64,000 nucleotides of DNA from Tetragonia tetragonoides (GCA_038025085.1 CM076141.1:22816501-22880500); one strand, 5' to 3'; shown: positions 35,071 through 51,214, numbered from the stretch's first letter. Notes: generated by a model from the letters alone, not told the origin. Made by a program: numbers and translations.

Positions 35071-38000
35071 CTAGGGTTATAGAAATTGAGTTCTTTTGTG
35101 TTGTATATTAAGAGAAAGCATCCAAATCCTTTGTTTGCATTCATTTGAGTGTGAAACTACACCTAGGATATTTACAAGTACAAACAAGCTTCAACTCAAG
35201 CTTTTGAATGCATTTACGCGTTTTAAAAGCTCATACGAGTAGGGTGAAACAGATTTGAGTTCTTTTGTGTTGTATACTAAGAGAAAGCATCCAAGTACTT
35301 TGTTTGCATTCATTTGAGTGTGAAACTACACCTAGGATGTTTACAAATACAAACTAGTTTCAACTCAAGCTGTTGAATGAATTTACGCGTTTTAACAGCT
35401 CTTACGACTAGGGTGATAGAAATTGAGTACTTTTGTGTTGTATATTGATAGAAACCATCCAAATACTTTGTTTGCATTCATTTGAGTGTGAAACTACACC
35501 TAGGATGTTTACAAGTACAAACAAACTTCAACTCATGCTGTTGAATGAATTTACGCGTTTTAACAGCTCTTACGACTAGGGTGATAGAAATTGAGTTCTT
35601 TTGTGTTGTATATTAAGAGAAAGCATCCAAATACTTAGTTTGCATTCATTTGAGTGTGAAACTACACCTAGGATGTTTACAAGTACAAACAAGCCTCAAC
35701 TCAAACTTAGAATGTATTAACGCGTTTTAAAAGCTCATACGAGTAGGGTAAAAGAGATTTGAGTTCTTTTGTGTTGTATATTAAGAGAAAGCATCCAAAT
35801 ACTTTGTTTGCATTCATTTGAGTGTGAAACTACACCTAGGATGTTTACAAGTAAAAACAAGCTTCAACTCAAGCTGTTGAATGAATTTACGCGTTTTAAC
35901 AGCTCTTACGACTAGGGTGATAGAAATTGAGTTCTTTTGTGTTGTATATTAAGAGAAAGCATCCAAATACTTTGTTTGCATTCATTTGAGTGTGAAACTA
36001 CACCTAGGATGATTATAGTTACAAACCAGCTTCAACTCATGCTTTTGAATTCATTTGCGCGTTTTAAAAGCTCATACGAGTAGGGTGAAAGAGATTTGAG
36101 TTCTTTTGTGTTGTATGGTAAGAGAAAGCATCCAAATACTTTGTTTGCATTCATTTGAGTGTGAAACTATACTTAGGATGTTTACAGTTACAAACAAGCT
36201 TGCACTCAAGCTTTTGAATGCATTTACGCGTTTTAAAAGCTCATACGAGTAGGGTGAAAGAGATTTGAGTTCTTTTGTGTTGTATATTAAGAGAAAGCAT
36301 CCAAATACTTTGTTTGCATTCATTTGAGTGTGAAACTACACCTACGATGTTTACAAGTACAAACAAGCTTCAACTCAACCTGTTGAATGAATTTACGCGT
36401 TTTAACAGCTCTTACGACTAGGGCGATAGAAATTGAGTTCTTTTGTGTTGTATATTTAGAGAAAGCATCCAAATCCTTTGTTTGCATTCATTTGATTGTG
36501 AAACTACACCTAGGATGTTTACAGTTACAAACAAGCTTCAACTCATGCTTTTGAATGCATTTACGCGTTTTAAAAGCTCATACGAGTAGGGTGAAAGAGA
36601 TTTGAGTTCTTTTATGTTGTATATTAAGAGCAAGAATCCAAATCCTTTGTTTGCATTCATTTGAGTGTGAAACTATACCAAGGATGTTTACAGTTACAAA
36701 CAAACTTCAACTCAAGCTTTTGACCGCATTTACGCGTTTTAAAAGCTCATACGAGTAGGGTGAAAGAAATTTGAGTTCTTTTGTGTTGTATATTAACAGA
36801 CAACATCCAAATACTTTTTTTCTATTCATTTAAGTGTGAAACTACACCTAGGATGTTTACAAGTACAAACAAGCTTCAACTCAAGCTTTTGAATGTATTT
36901 ACGCGTTTTAAAAGCTCATACGAGTAGGGTGAAACAGATTTGAGTTCTTTTGTGTTGTATACTAAGAGAAAGCATCCAAGTACTTTGTTTGCATTCATTT
37001 GAGTGTGAAACTACACCTAGGATGTTTACAAGTACAAACAAGCTTCAACTCAAGCTGTTGAATGAATTTACGCGTTTTAACAGCTCTTACGACTAGGGTG
37101 ATAGAAATTGAGTTCTTTTGTGTTGTATATTGATAGAAACCATCCAAATACTTTGTTTGCATTCATTTGAGTGTGAAACTACACCTAGGATGTTTACAAG
37201 AACAAACAAACTTCAACTCAAGCTTTTGAATGTATTTACGCGTTTTAAAAGCTCATACGAGTAGGGTGAAAGAGATTTGAGTTCTTTTGTGTTGTATATT
37301 AAGACAAAGCATCCAAATACTTTGTTTGCATTCATTTGAGTGTGAAACTATACTTAGGATGTTTACAGTTACAAACAAGCTTGCACTTAAGCTTTTGAAT
37401 GCATTTACTCGTTTAGAAGCTCATACGAGTAGGGTGAAAGAGATTTGAGTTCTTTTGTGTTGTATATTAAGAGAAAGCATCCAAATACTTTGTTTGCATT
37501 CATTTGAGTGTGAAACTACACCTAGGATGTTTTCAAGTACAAACAAGCTTCAACTCAAGCTTTTGAATGCATTTACGCGTTTTAAAAGCTCATACGAGTA
37601 TGGTGAAAGAGATTTGAGTTCTTTTGTGTTGTATATTAAGAGAAAGCATCCAAATACTTTGTTTGCATTCATTTGAGTGTGAAACTATACTTAGGATGTT
37701 TACAGTTACAAACAAGCTTGCACTCAAGGTTTTGAATGCATTTACGCGTTTTAAAAGCACATACCAGTAGGGTGAAAGAGATTTGAGTTCTTTTGTGTTG
37801 TATATTAAGAGAAAGCATCCAAATACTTTGTTTGCATTCATTTGAGTGTGAAACTATACTTAGGATGTTTACAGTTACAAACAAGCTTGCACTCAAGCTT
37901 TTGAATGCATTTACGCGTTTTAAAAGCTCATACGAGTAGGGTGAAAGAGATTTGAGTTCTTTTGTGTTGTATATTAATAGAAAGCATCCAAATACTTTGT

Positions 38001-41000
38001 TTGCATTCATTTGAGTGTGAAACTACACCTAGGATGTTTACAAGTACAAACAAGCTTCAACTCATGCTTTTGAATTCATTTGCGCGTTTTAAAAGCTCAT
38101 ACGAGTAGGGTGAAAGAGATTTGAGTTCTTTTGTGTTGTATGGTAAGAGAAAGCATCCAAATACTTTGTTTGCATTCATTTGAGTGTGAAACTACACCTA
38201 GGATGTTTACAAGTACAAACAAACTTTAACTCAAGATTTTGAATGTATTTACGCGTTTTAAAAGCTCATACGAGTGGGGTGAAAAAGATTTGAGTTCTTT
38301 TGTGTTGTATATTAAGAGAAAGCATCCAAATCCTTTGTTTGCATTCATTTGAGTGTGAAACTACACCTACGATGTTTTCAAGTACAAACAAGTTTCAACT
38401 CAAGCTTTTGAATGCATTTACGCGTTTTAAAAGCTCATACGAGTAGGGTGAAAGAGATTTGAGTTCTTTTGTGTTGTATATTAAGAGAAAGCATCCAAAT
38501 ACTTTGTTTGCATTCATTTGAGTGTGAAACTACACCTAGGACGTTTTCAAGTACAAACAAGCTTCAACTCAAGCTTTTGAATGCATTTACGCATTTTAAA
38601 AGCTCATACGAGTAGGGTGAAAGAGATTTGAGTTCTTTTGTGTTATATATTAAGAGAAAGCATCCAAATACTTTTTTTGCATTCATTTGAGTGTGAAACT
38701 ACACCTAGGATATTTACAGTTACAAACAAGTTTCAACTCAAGCTTTTGAATGCATTTACGCTTTTTCACAGCTCTTATGACTGGGGTGATAGAAATTGAG
38801 TTCTTTTGTGTTGTATATTAAGAGAAAGCATCCAAATACTTTGTTTGCATTCATTTGAGTGTGAAACTACACCTACGATGTTTTCAAGTACAAACAAGCT
38901 TCAACTCAAGCTTTTGAATGCATTTACGCGTTTTAAAAGCTCATACGAGTAGGGTGAAAGAGATTTGAGTTCTTTTGTGTTGTATATTAAGAGAAAGCAT
39001 CCAAATACTTTTTTTGCATTCATTTGAGTGTGAAACTACGCCTAGGATATTTACAGTTACAAACAAGTTTCAACTCAAGCTTTTGAATGCATTTACGCGT
39101 TTTCACAGCTCTTACGACTAGGGTGATAGAAATTGAGTTCTTTTGTGTTGTATATTAAGAGAAAGCATCCAAATACTTTGTTTGCATTCATTTGTGTGTG
39201 AAACTACACCTAGGATGTTTACAAGTACAAACAAGCTTCAACTCAAGCTTTAGAATGTATTTACGCGTTTTAAAAGCTCATGCGAGTAGGGTAAAAGAGA
39301 TTTGAGTTCTTTTGTGTTGTATATTAAAAGAAAGAATCCAAATACTTTGTTTGCATTCATTTGAGTGTGAAACTACACCTAGGATGTTTACAAGTAAAAA
39401 CAAGCTTCAACTCAAGCTGTTGAATGAATTTACGCGTTTTAACAGCTCTTACGACTAGGGTGATAGAAATTGAGTTCTTTTGTGTTGTATATTAAGAGAA
39501 AGCATCCAAATACATTGTTTGCATTCATTTAAGTGTGAAACTACACCTAGGATGTTTACAGATACAAACCGGCTTCAACTCAAGCTTTAGAATGTATTTA
39601 CGCGTTTTAAAAGCTCATACGAGTAGGGTAAAAGAGATTTGAGTTCTTTTGTGTTGTATATTAAGAGAAAGCATCTAAATACTTTGTTTGCATTCATTTG
39701 AGTGTGAAACTACACCTAGGATGTTTATAAGTAAAAACGAGCTTCAACTCAGGCTGTTGAATGAATTTACGCGTTTTAACAGCTCTTACGACTAGGGTGA
39801 TAGAAATTGAGTTCTGTTGTAATGTATATTAAGAAAAAGCATCCAAATACATTGTTTACATTCATTTGAGTGTGAAACTACACCTAGGATGTTTACAGTT
39901 ACAAACCCGCTTCAACTCATGCGTTTGAATTCATTTGCGCGTTTTAAAAGGTCATACGAGTAGGGTGAAAGAGATTTGAGTTCTTTTGTGTTGTATAGTA
40001 AGAGAAAGCATCCAAATACTTTTTTTGCATTCATTTGAGTGTGAAACTACACCTAGGATGTTTACAAGTAAAAACAAGCTTCAACTCAAGCTGTTGAATG
40101 AATTTACGCGTTTTAACAGCTCTTACGATTAGGGTGATAGAAATTGAGTTCTTTTGTGTTGTATATTAAGAGAAAGCATCCAAATACTTTGTTTGCATTC
40201 ATTTGAGTGTGAAACTACACCTAGGATGTTTACAGTTACAAACCAGCTTCAACTCATGCTTTTGAATTCATTTGCGCGTTTTAAATACTCATACGAGTAG
40301 GGTGAAAGAGATTTGAGTTCTTTTGTGTTGTATGGTAAGAGAAAGCATCCAAATACTTTGTTTGCATTCATTTGAGTGTGAAACTACACCTAGGATGTTT
40401 ACAAGTACAAACAAACTTCAACTCAAGCTTTTGAATGTATTTACGCGTTTTAAAAGCTCATACGAGTAGGGTGAAAGAGGTATGAGTTCTTTTGTGTTGT
40501 ATATTAAGAGAAAGCATCCAAATGCTTTGTTAGCATTCATTTGAGTGTGAAACTATACCTAGGATGTTTACAGTTACAAACAAGCTTCAACTCAAGCTTT
40601 TGAATGCATTTACGCGTTTTAAAAGCTCATACGAGTAGGGTGAAAGAGATTTGAGTTCTTTTGTGTTGTATATTAAGAGAATGCATCCAAATACTTTTTT
40701 TGCATTCATTTGAGTGTGAAACTACACCTAGGATATTTACAGTTACAAACAAGTTTCAACTCAAGCTTTTGAATGCATTTACGCGTTTTCACAGCTCTTA
40801 TGACTAGGGTGATAGAAATTGAGTTCTTTTGTGTTGTATATCAAGAGAAAGCATCCAAATACTTTGTTTGCATTCATTTGAGTGTGAAACTACACCTAGG
40901 ATGTTTACAAGTACAAACAAGCTTCAACTCAAGCTTTAGAATGTATATACGCGTTTTAAAAGCTCATACGAGTAGGGTAAAAGAGATTTGAGTTCTTTTA

Positions 41001-44000
41001 TATTGTATATTAAGAGAAAGCATCCAAATACTTTGTGTGCATTCATTTGAGTGTGAAACTACACCTAGGATAATTACAAGTACAAACAAGCTTCAACTCA
41101 AGCTTTAGAATGTATTTACGCGTTTTAAAAGCTCATACGAATAGGGTGAAAGAGATTTGAGTTCGTTTGTGATGTAAATTAAGAGAAAGCATCCAAATAC
41201 TTTGTTTGCATTCATTTGAATGTGTGAAACTACACCTAGGATGTTTACAAGTACAAACAAGCTTCAACTCAAGCTGTTAAATGAATTTACGCGTTTTAAC
41301 AGCTCTTACGACTAGGATGATAAAAATTGAGTTCTTTTGTGTTGTATATTAAGAGAAAGCATCCAAATACTCTGTTTGCATTCATTTGAGTGTGAAACTA
41401 CACCTAGGATGTTTACAGTTACAAACCAGCTTCAACTCATGCTTTTGAATTCATTTCCGCATTTTAAAAGCTCATACGAGTAGGGTGAAAGAGATTTGAG
41501 TTCTTTTGTGTTGTATGGTAAGAGAAAGCATCCAAATACTTTGTTTGCATTCATTTGAGTGTGAAACTACACCTAGGATGTTTACAAGTACAAACAAACT
41601 TCAACTCAAGCTTTTGAATGTATTTACGCGTTTTAAAAGCTCATACGAGTAGGGTGAAAGAGATTTGAGTTCTTTTGTGTTGTATATTAAGAGAAAGCAT
41701 CCAAATACTTTGTTTGCATTCATTTGAGTGTGAAACTATACCTAGGATGTTTACAGTTACAAACAAGCTTGCACTCAAGCTTTTGAATGCATTTACGCGT
41801 TTTAAAAGCTCATACGAGTAGGGTGAAAGAGATTTGAGTTCTTTTGTGTTGTATATTAAGAGAAAGCATCCAAATACTTTGTTTGCATTCATTTGAGTGT
41901 GAAACTACACCTAGGATGTTTACAAGTACAAACAAGCTTCAACTCAAGCTTTCGAATGTATTTACGCGTTTTAAAAGCTCATACGAATAGGGTGAAAGAG
42001 ATTTGAGTTCTTTTGTGTTGTATAGTAAGAGAAAGCATCCAAATACTTTTTTTGCATTCATTTGAGTGTGAAACTACACCTAGGATGTTTACAAGTACAA
42101 ACAAACTTCAACTCAAGCTTTTGAATGCATTTACGCGTTTTAAAAGCTCATACGAGTAGGGTGAAAGAGATATGAGTTCTTTTGTGTTGTATATTAAGAG
42201 AAAGCATCCAAATGCTTTGTCGCGTTCATTTGAGTGTGAAACTATACCTAGAATGTGTACAGTTACAAACAAGCTTCAACTCAAGCTTTTGAATGCATTT
42301 ACGCGTTTTAAAAGCTCATACGAGTAGGGTGAAAGAGATTTGAGTTCTTTTGTGTTGTATATTAAGAGAAAGCATCCAAATACTTTGTTTGCATTCATTT
42401 GAGTGTGAAACTACACCTAGGATGTTTTCAAGTACAAACAAGCTTCAACTCAAGCTTTTGAATGTATTTACGCATTTTAAAAGCTCATACGAATAGGGTG
42501 AAAGAGATTTGAGTTCGTTTGTGTTGTAAATTAAGAGAAAACATCCAAATACTTTGTTTGCATTCATTTGAATGTGTGAAACTACACCAAGGATGTTTAC
42601 AAGTACAAACAAGCTTCAACTCAAGCTGTTGAATGAATTTACGCGTTTTAACAGCTCTTACGACTACGGTGATAGAAATTGAGTTCTTTTGTGTTATATA
42701 TTAAGAGAAAGCATCCAAATACTTTGTTTGCATTCATTTGAGTGTGAAACTACACCTAGGATGTTTACAAGGACAAACAAGCTTCAACTCAAGCTTTAGA
42801 ATGTATTTACGCGTTTTAAAAGCTCATACGAGTAGGGTAAAAGAGATTTGAGGTTTTTGTGTAGTATATTAAGAGAAAGCATCCAAATACTTTGTTTGCA
42901 TTCATTTGAGTGTGAAACTACACCTAGGATGTTTACAAGTAAAAACAAGCTTCAACTCAAGCTGTTGAATGAATTTACGCGTTTTAACAACTCTTACGAC
43001 TAGGGTGATAGAAATTGAGTTCTTTTGTGTTGTATATTAAGAGAAAGCATCCAAATACATTGTTTGCATTCATTTGAGTGTGAAACTACACCTAGGATGT
43101 TTACAGTTACAAACCAGCTTCAACTCATGCGTTTGAATTCATATGCGCGTTTTAAAAGCTCATACGAGTAGGGTGAAAGAGATTTGAGTTCTTTTGTGTT
43201 GTATATTAAGAGAAAGCATCCAAATACTTTGTTTGCATTCATTTGAGTGTGAAACTACACCTAGGATGTTTACAAGTACAAACAAGCTTCAACTCAAGCT
43301 TTAGAATGTATATACGCGTTTTAAAAGCTCATACGAGTAGGGTAAAAGAGATTTGAGTTCTTTTGTGTTGCATATTAAGAGAAAGCATCCAAATACTTTG
43401 TTTGCATTCATTTGAGTGTGAAACTACACCTAGGATGTTTACAAGTACAAACAAGCTTCAACTCAAGCTTTAGAATGTATTTACGCGTTTTAAAAGCTCA
43501 TACGAGTCGGGTGAAAGAGATTTGAGTTCTTTTGTGTTGTATATTAAGAGAAAGCATCCAAATACTTTGTTTGCATTCATTTGAGTGTGAAATTATACGT
43601 AGGATGTTTACAGTTACAAACAAGCTTGCACTCAAGCTTTTGAATGCATTTACGCGTTTTAAAAGCTCATACGAGTACGGTGAAAGAGATTTGAGTTGTT
43701 TTGTGTTGTATATTAAGAGAAAGCATCCAAATACATTTTTTGCATTCATTTGAGTTTGAAACTACTCCTAGAATGTTTACAAGTACAAACAAGCTTCAAC
43801 TCAAACTTTTGAATGCATTTACGCGTTTTAACAGCTCCTACGACTAGGGTGATAGAAATTGTGTTCTTTTGTGTTGTATATTGAGAGAAAGTATCCAAAT
43901 ACATTGTCTGCATTCATTTGAGTTTGAAATAACACCAGGGATGTTTACGAGTACAAACAAGCTTCAACACAAGCTTTTGAATGCATTTACGCGTTTTTAC

Positions 44001-47000
44001 AGCTCTTACGACTAGGGTGATAGAATTTTAGTTCTTTTGTGTTGTATATTAGGAGAAAGCACCCAAATGTTTTTTTTGCATTCATTTGACTGTGAAACTA
44101 TTCCAAGAATGTTTAAAAGTACAAACAAGCTTCAACTCAAGCTTTTGAATGCATTTACGCGTTTTAAAAGCTCATACGAGTAGGGTGAAAGAGATTTGAG
44201 TTCTTTTGTGTTGTATATTAAGAGAAAGCATCCAAATACTTTGTTTGCATTCATTTGAGTGTGAAACTACACCTAGGATTTTTACAAGTACAAACAAGCT
44301 TCAACTCATTCTTTTGAATGTATTTACGCGTTTTAAAAGCTCGTACGAGTAGGGTGAAAGAGATTTGACTTCTTTTGTGTTGTATATTAAGAGAAAGCAT
44401 CCAAATACTTTGTTTGCATTCATTTGAGTGTGAAACTACACCTAGGATGTTAACAATTACAAACAAGCTTCAACTCAAGCTGTTGAATGAATTTACGCGT
44501 TTTAACAGCTCTTACGACAAGGGTGATAGAAATTGAGTTCTTTTGTGTTGTATATTTAGAGAAAGCATCCAAATCCTTTGTTTGCATTCATTTGAGTGTG
44601 AAACTACACCTAGGATGTTTACAGTTACAAACGAGCTTCAACTCATGCTTTTGAATGCATTTACGCGTTTTAAAAGCTCATACGAGTAGGGTGAAAGAGA
44701 TTTGAGTTCTTTTGTATTGTATATTAAGAGAAAGCATCCAAATTCTTTGTTTGCATTCATTTGAGTGTGAAACTATACCTAGGATGTTTACAGTTACTAA
44801 CAAGCTTCAACTCAAGCTTTTGACCGCATTTACGCGTTTTAAAAGCTCATACGAGTAGGGTGAAAGAGATTTGAATTCTTTTGTGTTGTATACTAAGAGA
44901 CAGCATCCAAATACTTTGTTTGCATTCATTTGAGTGTGAAACTACACCTGGGATGTTTACAAGTACAAACAAGCTTCAACTCAAGCTGTTGAATGAATCT
45001 ACGCGTTTTAACAGCTCTTACGACTAGGGTTATAGAAATTGAGTTCTTTTGTGTTGTATATTAAGAAAAAGCATCCAAATACTTTGTTTGAATTCATTTG
45101 AATGTGTGAAACTACACCTAGGATGTTTACAAGTACAAACAAGCTTCAACGTAAGCTGTTGAATGAATTTACGCGTTTTAACAACTCTTACGACTAGGGT
45201 GATAGAAATTGAGTTCTTTTGTGTTGTATATTAAGAGAAAGCATCCAAATACTTTGTTTGCATTCATTTGAGTGTGAAACTACACCTAGGATGTTTACAA
45301 GTAAAAACAAGCTTCAACTCAAGCTGTTGAATGAATTTACGCGTTTTAACAGCTCTTACGACTAGGGTGATAGAAATTGGGTTCTTTTGTGTTGTATATT
45401 AAGAGAAAGCATCCAAATACTTTGTTTGCATTTATTTGAGTGTGAAACTACACCTAGGATGTTTACAGTTACAAACCAGCTTCAACTCATGCTTTTGAAT
45501 TCATTTACGCGTTTTAAAAGCTCATACGAGTAGGGTGAAAGAGATTTGAGTTCTTTTGTGTTGCACAGTAAGAGAAAGCATCCAAATACTTTGTTTGCAT
45601 TCATTTGAGTGTGAAACTACACCTAGGATGTTTACAAGTACAAACAAGCTTCAACTCAAGCTTTTGAATGCATTTACGCGTTTTAAAAGCTCATACGAGT
45701 AGGGTGAAAGAGATTGTGTTCTTTTGTGTTGTATATTAAGAGAAAGTATCCAAATACTTTGTCTGCATTCATTTGAGTTTGAAATAACACCAGGGATGTT
45801 TACAAGTACAAACAAGCTTCAACTCAAGCTTTTGAATGCATTTACGCGTTTTAACAGCTCTTACGACTAGGGTGATAGAATTTTAGTTCTTTTGTGTTGT
45901 ATATTAAGAGAAAGCACCCAAATGTTTTATTTGCATTCACTTGAGTATAAAACTACTCCAAGAATGTTTACAAGTACAAACAAGCTTCAACTTAAGCTTT
46001 TGAATGTATTTACGCGTTTTAAAAGCTCATACGAGTAGGGTGAAAGGGATTTAAGTTCTTTTGTGTTGAATATTAAGAGAAAGCATCCAAATTCTTTGTC
46101 TGCATTCATTTGAGTATGAAACTACACCTAGGATGTTTACAGTTCCAAACAAGCTTCAACTCATGCTTTTGAATGCAGTTACGCGTTTTAAAAGCTCATA
46201 CGAGTAGGGTGAAAGAGATTTGAGTTCTTTTGTGTTGTATATTAAGAGAAAGCATCCAAATCCTTTGTTTGCATTCATTTGAGTGTGAAACTATACCTAG
46301 GATGTTTACAGTTACAAACAAGCTTCAACTCAAGCTTTTGACCGCATTTAGGCGTTTTAAATGCTCATACGAGTAGGGTGAAAGAGATTTGAGTTCTTTT
46401 GTGTTGTATATTAAGAGACAGCATCCAAATACTTTTTTTCCATTCATTTAAGTGTGAAACTACACCTAGGATGTTTACAAGTATAAACAACCTTCAACTC
46501 AAGCTTTTTGAATGTATTTACGCGCTTTAAAAGCTCATACGAGTAGGGTGAAAGAGATTTGAGTTCTTTTGTGTTGTATATTAAGAGAAAGCATCCAAAT
46601 ACTTTGTTTGCATTCATTTGAGTGTGAAACTACACCTAGGATGTTTACAAGTAAAAACAAGCTTCAACTCAAGCTGTTGAATGAATTTACGCGTTTGAAC
46701 AGCTCTTACGACTAGGGTTATAGAAATTGAGTTCTTTTGTGTTGTATATAAAGAGAAACCATCCAAATACTTTGTTTGCATTCATTTGAGAGTGAAACTA
46801 CACCTAGGACGTTTACAAGTACAAACAAGCTTCAACTCAAGCTTTTGAATGTATTTACGCGTTTTAAAAGCTCATACGAGTAGGGTGAAAGGGATTTGAG
46901 TTCTTTTGTGTTGAATATTAAGAGAAAGCATCCAAATACTTTGTTTACATTCTTTTGAGTGTGAAACTACACCTAGGATGTTTACAGTTACAAACAAGTT

Positions 47001-47821
47001 TCAACTCAAGCTTTTGAATGCATTTACGCGTTTTAAAAGCTCATACGAGTAGCGTGAAAGAGATTTGAGTTCTTTTGTGTTGTATATTAAGAGAAAGCAT
47101 CCAAATACTTTGTTTGCATTCATTTGAGTGTGAAACTACACCTAGGATGTTTACAAGTACAAACAAGCTTCAAGTCAAGCTTTTGAATGTATTTACGCGT
47201 TTTAAAAGCTCATACGAGTAGGGTGAAAGAGATTTGAGTTCTTTTGTGTTGTATATTAAGAGAAAGCATCCAAATACTTTGTTTGCATTCATTTGAGTGT
47301 GAAACTACACCTAGGATGTTTACAAGTACAAACAAGCTTCAACTCAAGCTGTTGAATGAATTTACGCGTTTTAACAGCTCTTACGACTAGGGCGATAGAA
47401 ATTGAGTTCTTTTGTGTTGTATATTCAGAGAAAGCATCCAAATTCTTTGTTTGCATTCATTTGAGTGTGAAACTACACCTAGGATGTTTACAGTTACAAA
47501 CAAGCTTCAACTCATGCTTTTGAATGCATTTACGCGTTTTAAAAGCTCATACGAGTAGGGTGAAAGAGATTTGAGTTCTTTTGTGTTATATATTAAGAGA
47601 AAGCATCCAAATCCTTTGTTTGCATTCATTTGAGTGTGAAACTATACCTAGGATGTTTACAGTTACTAACAAGCTTCAACTCAAGCTTTTGACCGCATTT
47701 ACGCGTTTTAAAAGCTCATACGAGTAGGGTGAAAGAGATTTGAATTCTTTTGTGTTGTATACTAAGAGACAGCATCCAAATACTTTTTTTCCATTCATTT
47801 AAGTGTGAAACTACACCTAGG

Positions 47822-50800
47822 ATGTTTACAAGTACAAACAAGCTTCAACTCAAGCTGTTGAATGAATCTACGCGTTTTAACAGCTCTTACGACTAGGGTT
47901 ATAGAAATTGAGTTCTTTTGTGTTGTATATTAAGAAAAAGCATCCAAATCCTTTGTTTGCATTCATTTGAGTGTGTGAAACTACACCTAGGATGTTTACA
48001 AGTACAAACAAGCTTCAACTCAAGCTGTTGAATGAATTTACGCGTTTTAACAGCTCTTACGACTAGGGTGATAGAAATTGAGTTCTTTTGTGTTGTATAT
48101 TAAGAGAAAGCATCCAAATACTTTGATTGCATTCATTTGAGTGTGAAACTACACCTAGGATGTTTACAAGTACAAACAAGCTTCAACTCAAGCTTTAGAA
48201 TGTATTTACGCGTTTTAAAAGCTCATACGAGTAGGGTAAAAGAGATTTGAGTTCTTTTGTGCTGTATATTAAGAGAAAGCATCCAAATACTTTGTTTGCA
48301 TTCATTTGAGTGTGAAACTACACCTAGGATGTTTACAAGTAAAAACAAGCTTCAACTCAAGCTGTTGAATGAATTTACGCGTTTGAACAGCTCTTACGAC
48401 TAGGGTTATAGAAATTGAGTTCTTTTGTGTTGTATATTAAGAGAAAGCATCCAAATCCTTTGTTTGCATTCATTTGAGTGTGAAACTACACCTAGGATGT
48501 TTACAAGTACAAACAAGCTTCAACTCAAGCTGTTGAATGAATTTACGCGTTTTAACAGCTCTTACGACTAGGGTGATAGAAATTGAGTTCTCTTGTGTTG
48601 TATATTAATAGAAACCATCCAAATACTTTGTTTGCATTCATTTGAGTGTGAAACTACACCTTGGACGTTTACAAGTACAAACAAGCTTCAACTCCAACTT
48701 TTGAATGTATTTACGCGTTTTAAAAGCTCATACGAGTAGGGTGAAAGGGATTTGAGTTCTTTTGTGTTGAATATTAAGAGAAAGCATCCAAATACTTTGT
48801 TTACATTCATTTGAGTGTGAAACTACACCTAGGATGTTTACAGTTACAAACAAGTTTCAACTCAAGCTTTTGAATGCATTTACGCGTTTTAAAAGCTCTT
48901 ACGAGTAGCGTGAAAGAGATTTGAGTTCTTTTGTGTTGTATATTAAGAGAAAGCATCCAAATACTTTGTTTGCATTCATTTGAGTGTGAAACTAGACCTA
49001 GGATGTTTACAGTTACAAACAAGCTTCAACTCAAGCTGTTGAATGAATCTACGCGTTTTAACAGCTCTTACGACTAGGGTTATAGAAATTGAGTTCTTTT
49101 GTGTTGTATATTAAGAAAAAGCATCCAAATCCTTTGTTTGCATTCATTTGAGTGTGTGAAACTACACCTAGGATGTTTACAAGTACAAACAAGCTTCAAC
49201 TCAAGCTGTTGAATGAATTTACGCGTTTTAACAGCTCTTACGACTAGGGTGATAGAAATTGAGTTCTTTTGTGTTGTATATTAAGAGAAAGCATCCAAAT
49301 ACTTTGATTGCATTCATTTGAGTGTGAAACTACACCTAGGATGTTTACAAGTACAAACAAGCTTCAACTCAAGCTTTAGAATGTATTTACGCGTTTTAAA
49401 AGCTCATACGAGTAGGGTAAAAGAGATTTGAGTTCTTTTGTGCTGTATATTAAGAGAAAGCATCCAAATACTTTGTTTGCATTCATTTGAGTGTGAAACT
49501 ACACCTAGGATGTTTACAAGTAAAAACAAGCTTCAACTCAAGCTGTTGAATGAATTTACGCGTTTGAACAGCTCTTACGACTAGGGTTATAGAAATTGAG
49601 TTCTTTTGTGTTGTATATTAAGAGAAAGCATCCAAATCCTTTGTTTGCATTCATTTGAGTGTGAAACTACACCTAGGATGTTTACAAGTACAAACAAGCT
49701 TCAACTCAAGCTGTTGAATGAATTTACGCGTTTTAACAGCTCTTACGACTAGGGTGATAGAAATTGAGTTCTTTTGTGTTGTATATTAATAGAAACCATC
49801 CAAATACTTTGTTTGCATTCATTTGAGTGTGAAACTACACCTTGGACGTTTACAAGTACAAACAAGCTTCAACTCAAACTTTTGAATGTATTTACGCGTT
49901 TTAAAAGCTCATACGAGTAGGGTGAAAGGGATTTGAGTTCTTTTGTGTTGAATATTAAGAGAAAGCATCCAAATACTTTGTTTACATTCATTTGAGTGTG
50001 AAACTACACCTAGGATGTTTACAGTTACAAACAAGTTTCAACTCAAGCTTTTGAATGCATTTACGCGTTTTAAAAGCTCTTACGAGTAGCGTGAAAGAGA
50101 TTTGAGTTCTTTTGTGTTGTATATTAAGAGAAAGCATCCAAATACTTTGTTTGCATTCATTTGAGTGTGAAACTAGACCTAGGATGTTTACAGTTACAAA
50201 CAAGCTTCAACTCATGCTTTTGAATGAATTTACGCGTTTTAACAGCTCTTACGACTAGGGTGATAGAAATTGAGTTCTTTTGTGTTGTATATTAAGAGAA
50301 AGCATCCAAATACTTTGTTTGCATTCATTTGAGTGTGAAACTACACCTAGGATGTTTACAAGTACAAACAAGCTTCAACTCAAGCTTTAGAATGTATTTA
50401 CGCGTTTTAAAAGCTCATACGAGTAGGGTAAAAGAGATTTGAGTTCTTTTGTGCTGTATATTAAGAGAAAGCATCCAAATACTTTGTTTGCATTCATTTG
50501 AGTGTGAAACTACACCTAGGATGTTTACAAGTAAAAACAAGCTTCAACTCAAGCTGTTGAATGAATTTACGCGTTTGAACAGCTCTTACGACTAGGGTTA
50601 TAGAAATTGAGTTCTTTTGTGTTGTATATTAAGAGAAAGCATCCAAATCCTTTGTTTGCATTCATTTGAGTGTGAAACTACACCTAGGATGTTTACAAGT
50701 ACAAACAAGCTTCAACTCAAGCTGTTGAATGAATTTACGCGTTTTAACAGCTCTTACGACTAGGGTGATAGAAATTGAGTTCTTTTGTGTTGTATATTAA

Positions 50801-51214
50801 TAGAAACCATCCAAATACTTTAATTGCATTCATTTGAGTGTGAAACTACACCTTGGACGTTTACAAGTACAAACAAGCTTCAACTCAAACTTTTGAATGT
50901 GTTTACGCGTTTTAAAAGCTCATACGAGTAGGGTGAAAGGGATTTGAGTTCTTTTGTGTTGAATATTAAGAGAAAGCATCCAAATACTTTGTTTACATTC
51001 ATTTGAGTGTGAAACTACACCTAGGATGTTTACAGTTACAAACAAGTTTCAACTCAAGCTTTTGAATGCATTTACGCGTTTTAAAAGCTCTTACGAGTAG
51101 CGTGAAAGAGATTTGAGTTCTTTTGTGTTGTATATTAAGAGAAAGCATCCAAATACTTTGTTTGCATTCATTTGAGTGTGAAACTACACCTAGGATGTTT
51201 ACAGTTACAAACAA
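47822..51214 (+). repeat. 7-monomer higher-order repeat, three near-identical copies
   Basis: The landmark TTGGACGTTTACAAG occurs at 48661, 49842 and 50853, giving offsets of 1181 bp (seven monomers, one carrying the +2-bp form) and 1011 bp (six monomers). GAATGAATCTACGCG repeats at 1181 bp too. The copies differ by very few bases by eye. The third copy lacks the monomer with GAATGAATCT. This is the clearest recent amplification in the window. Confidence 0.9.
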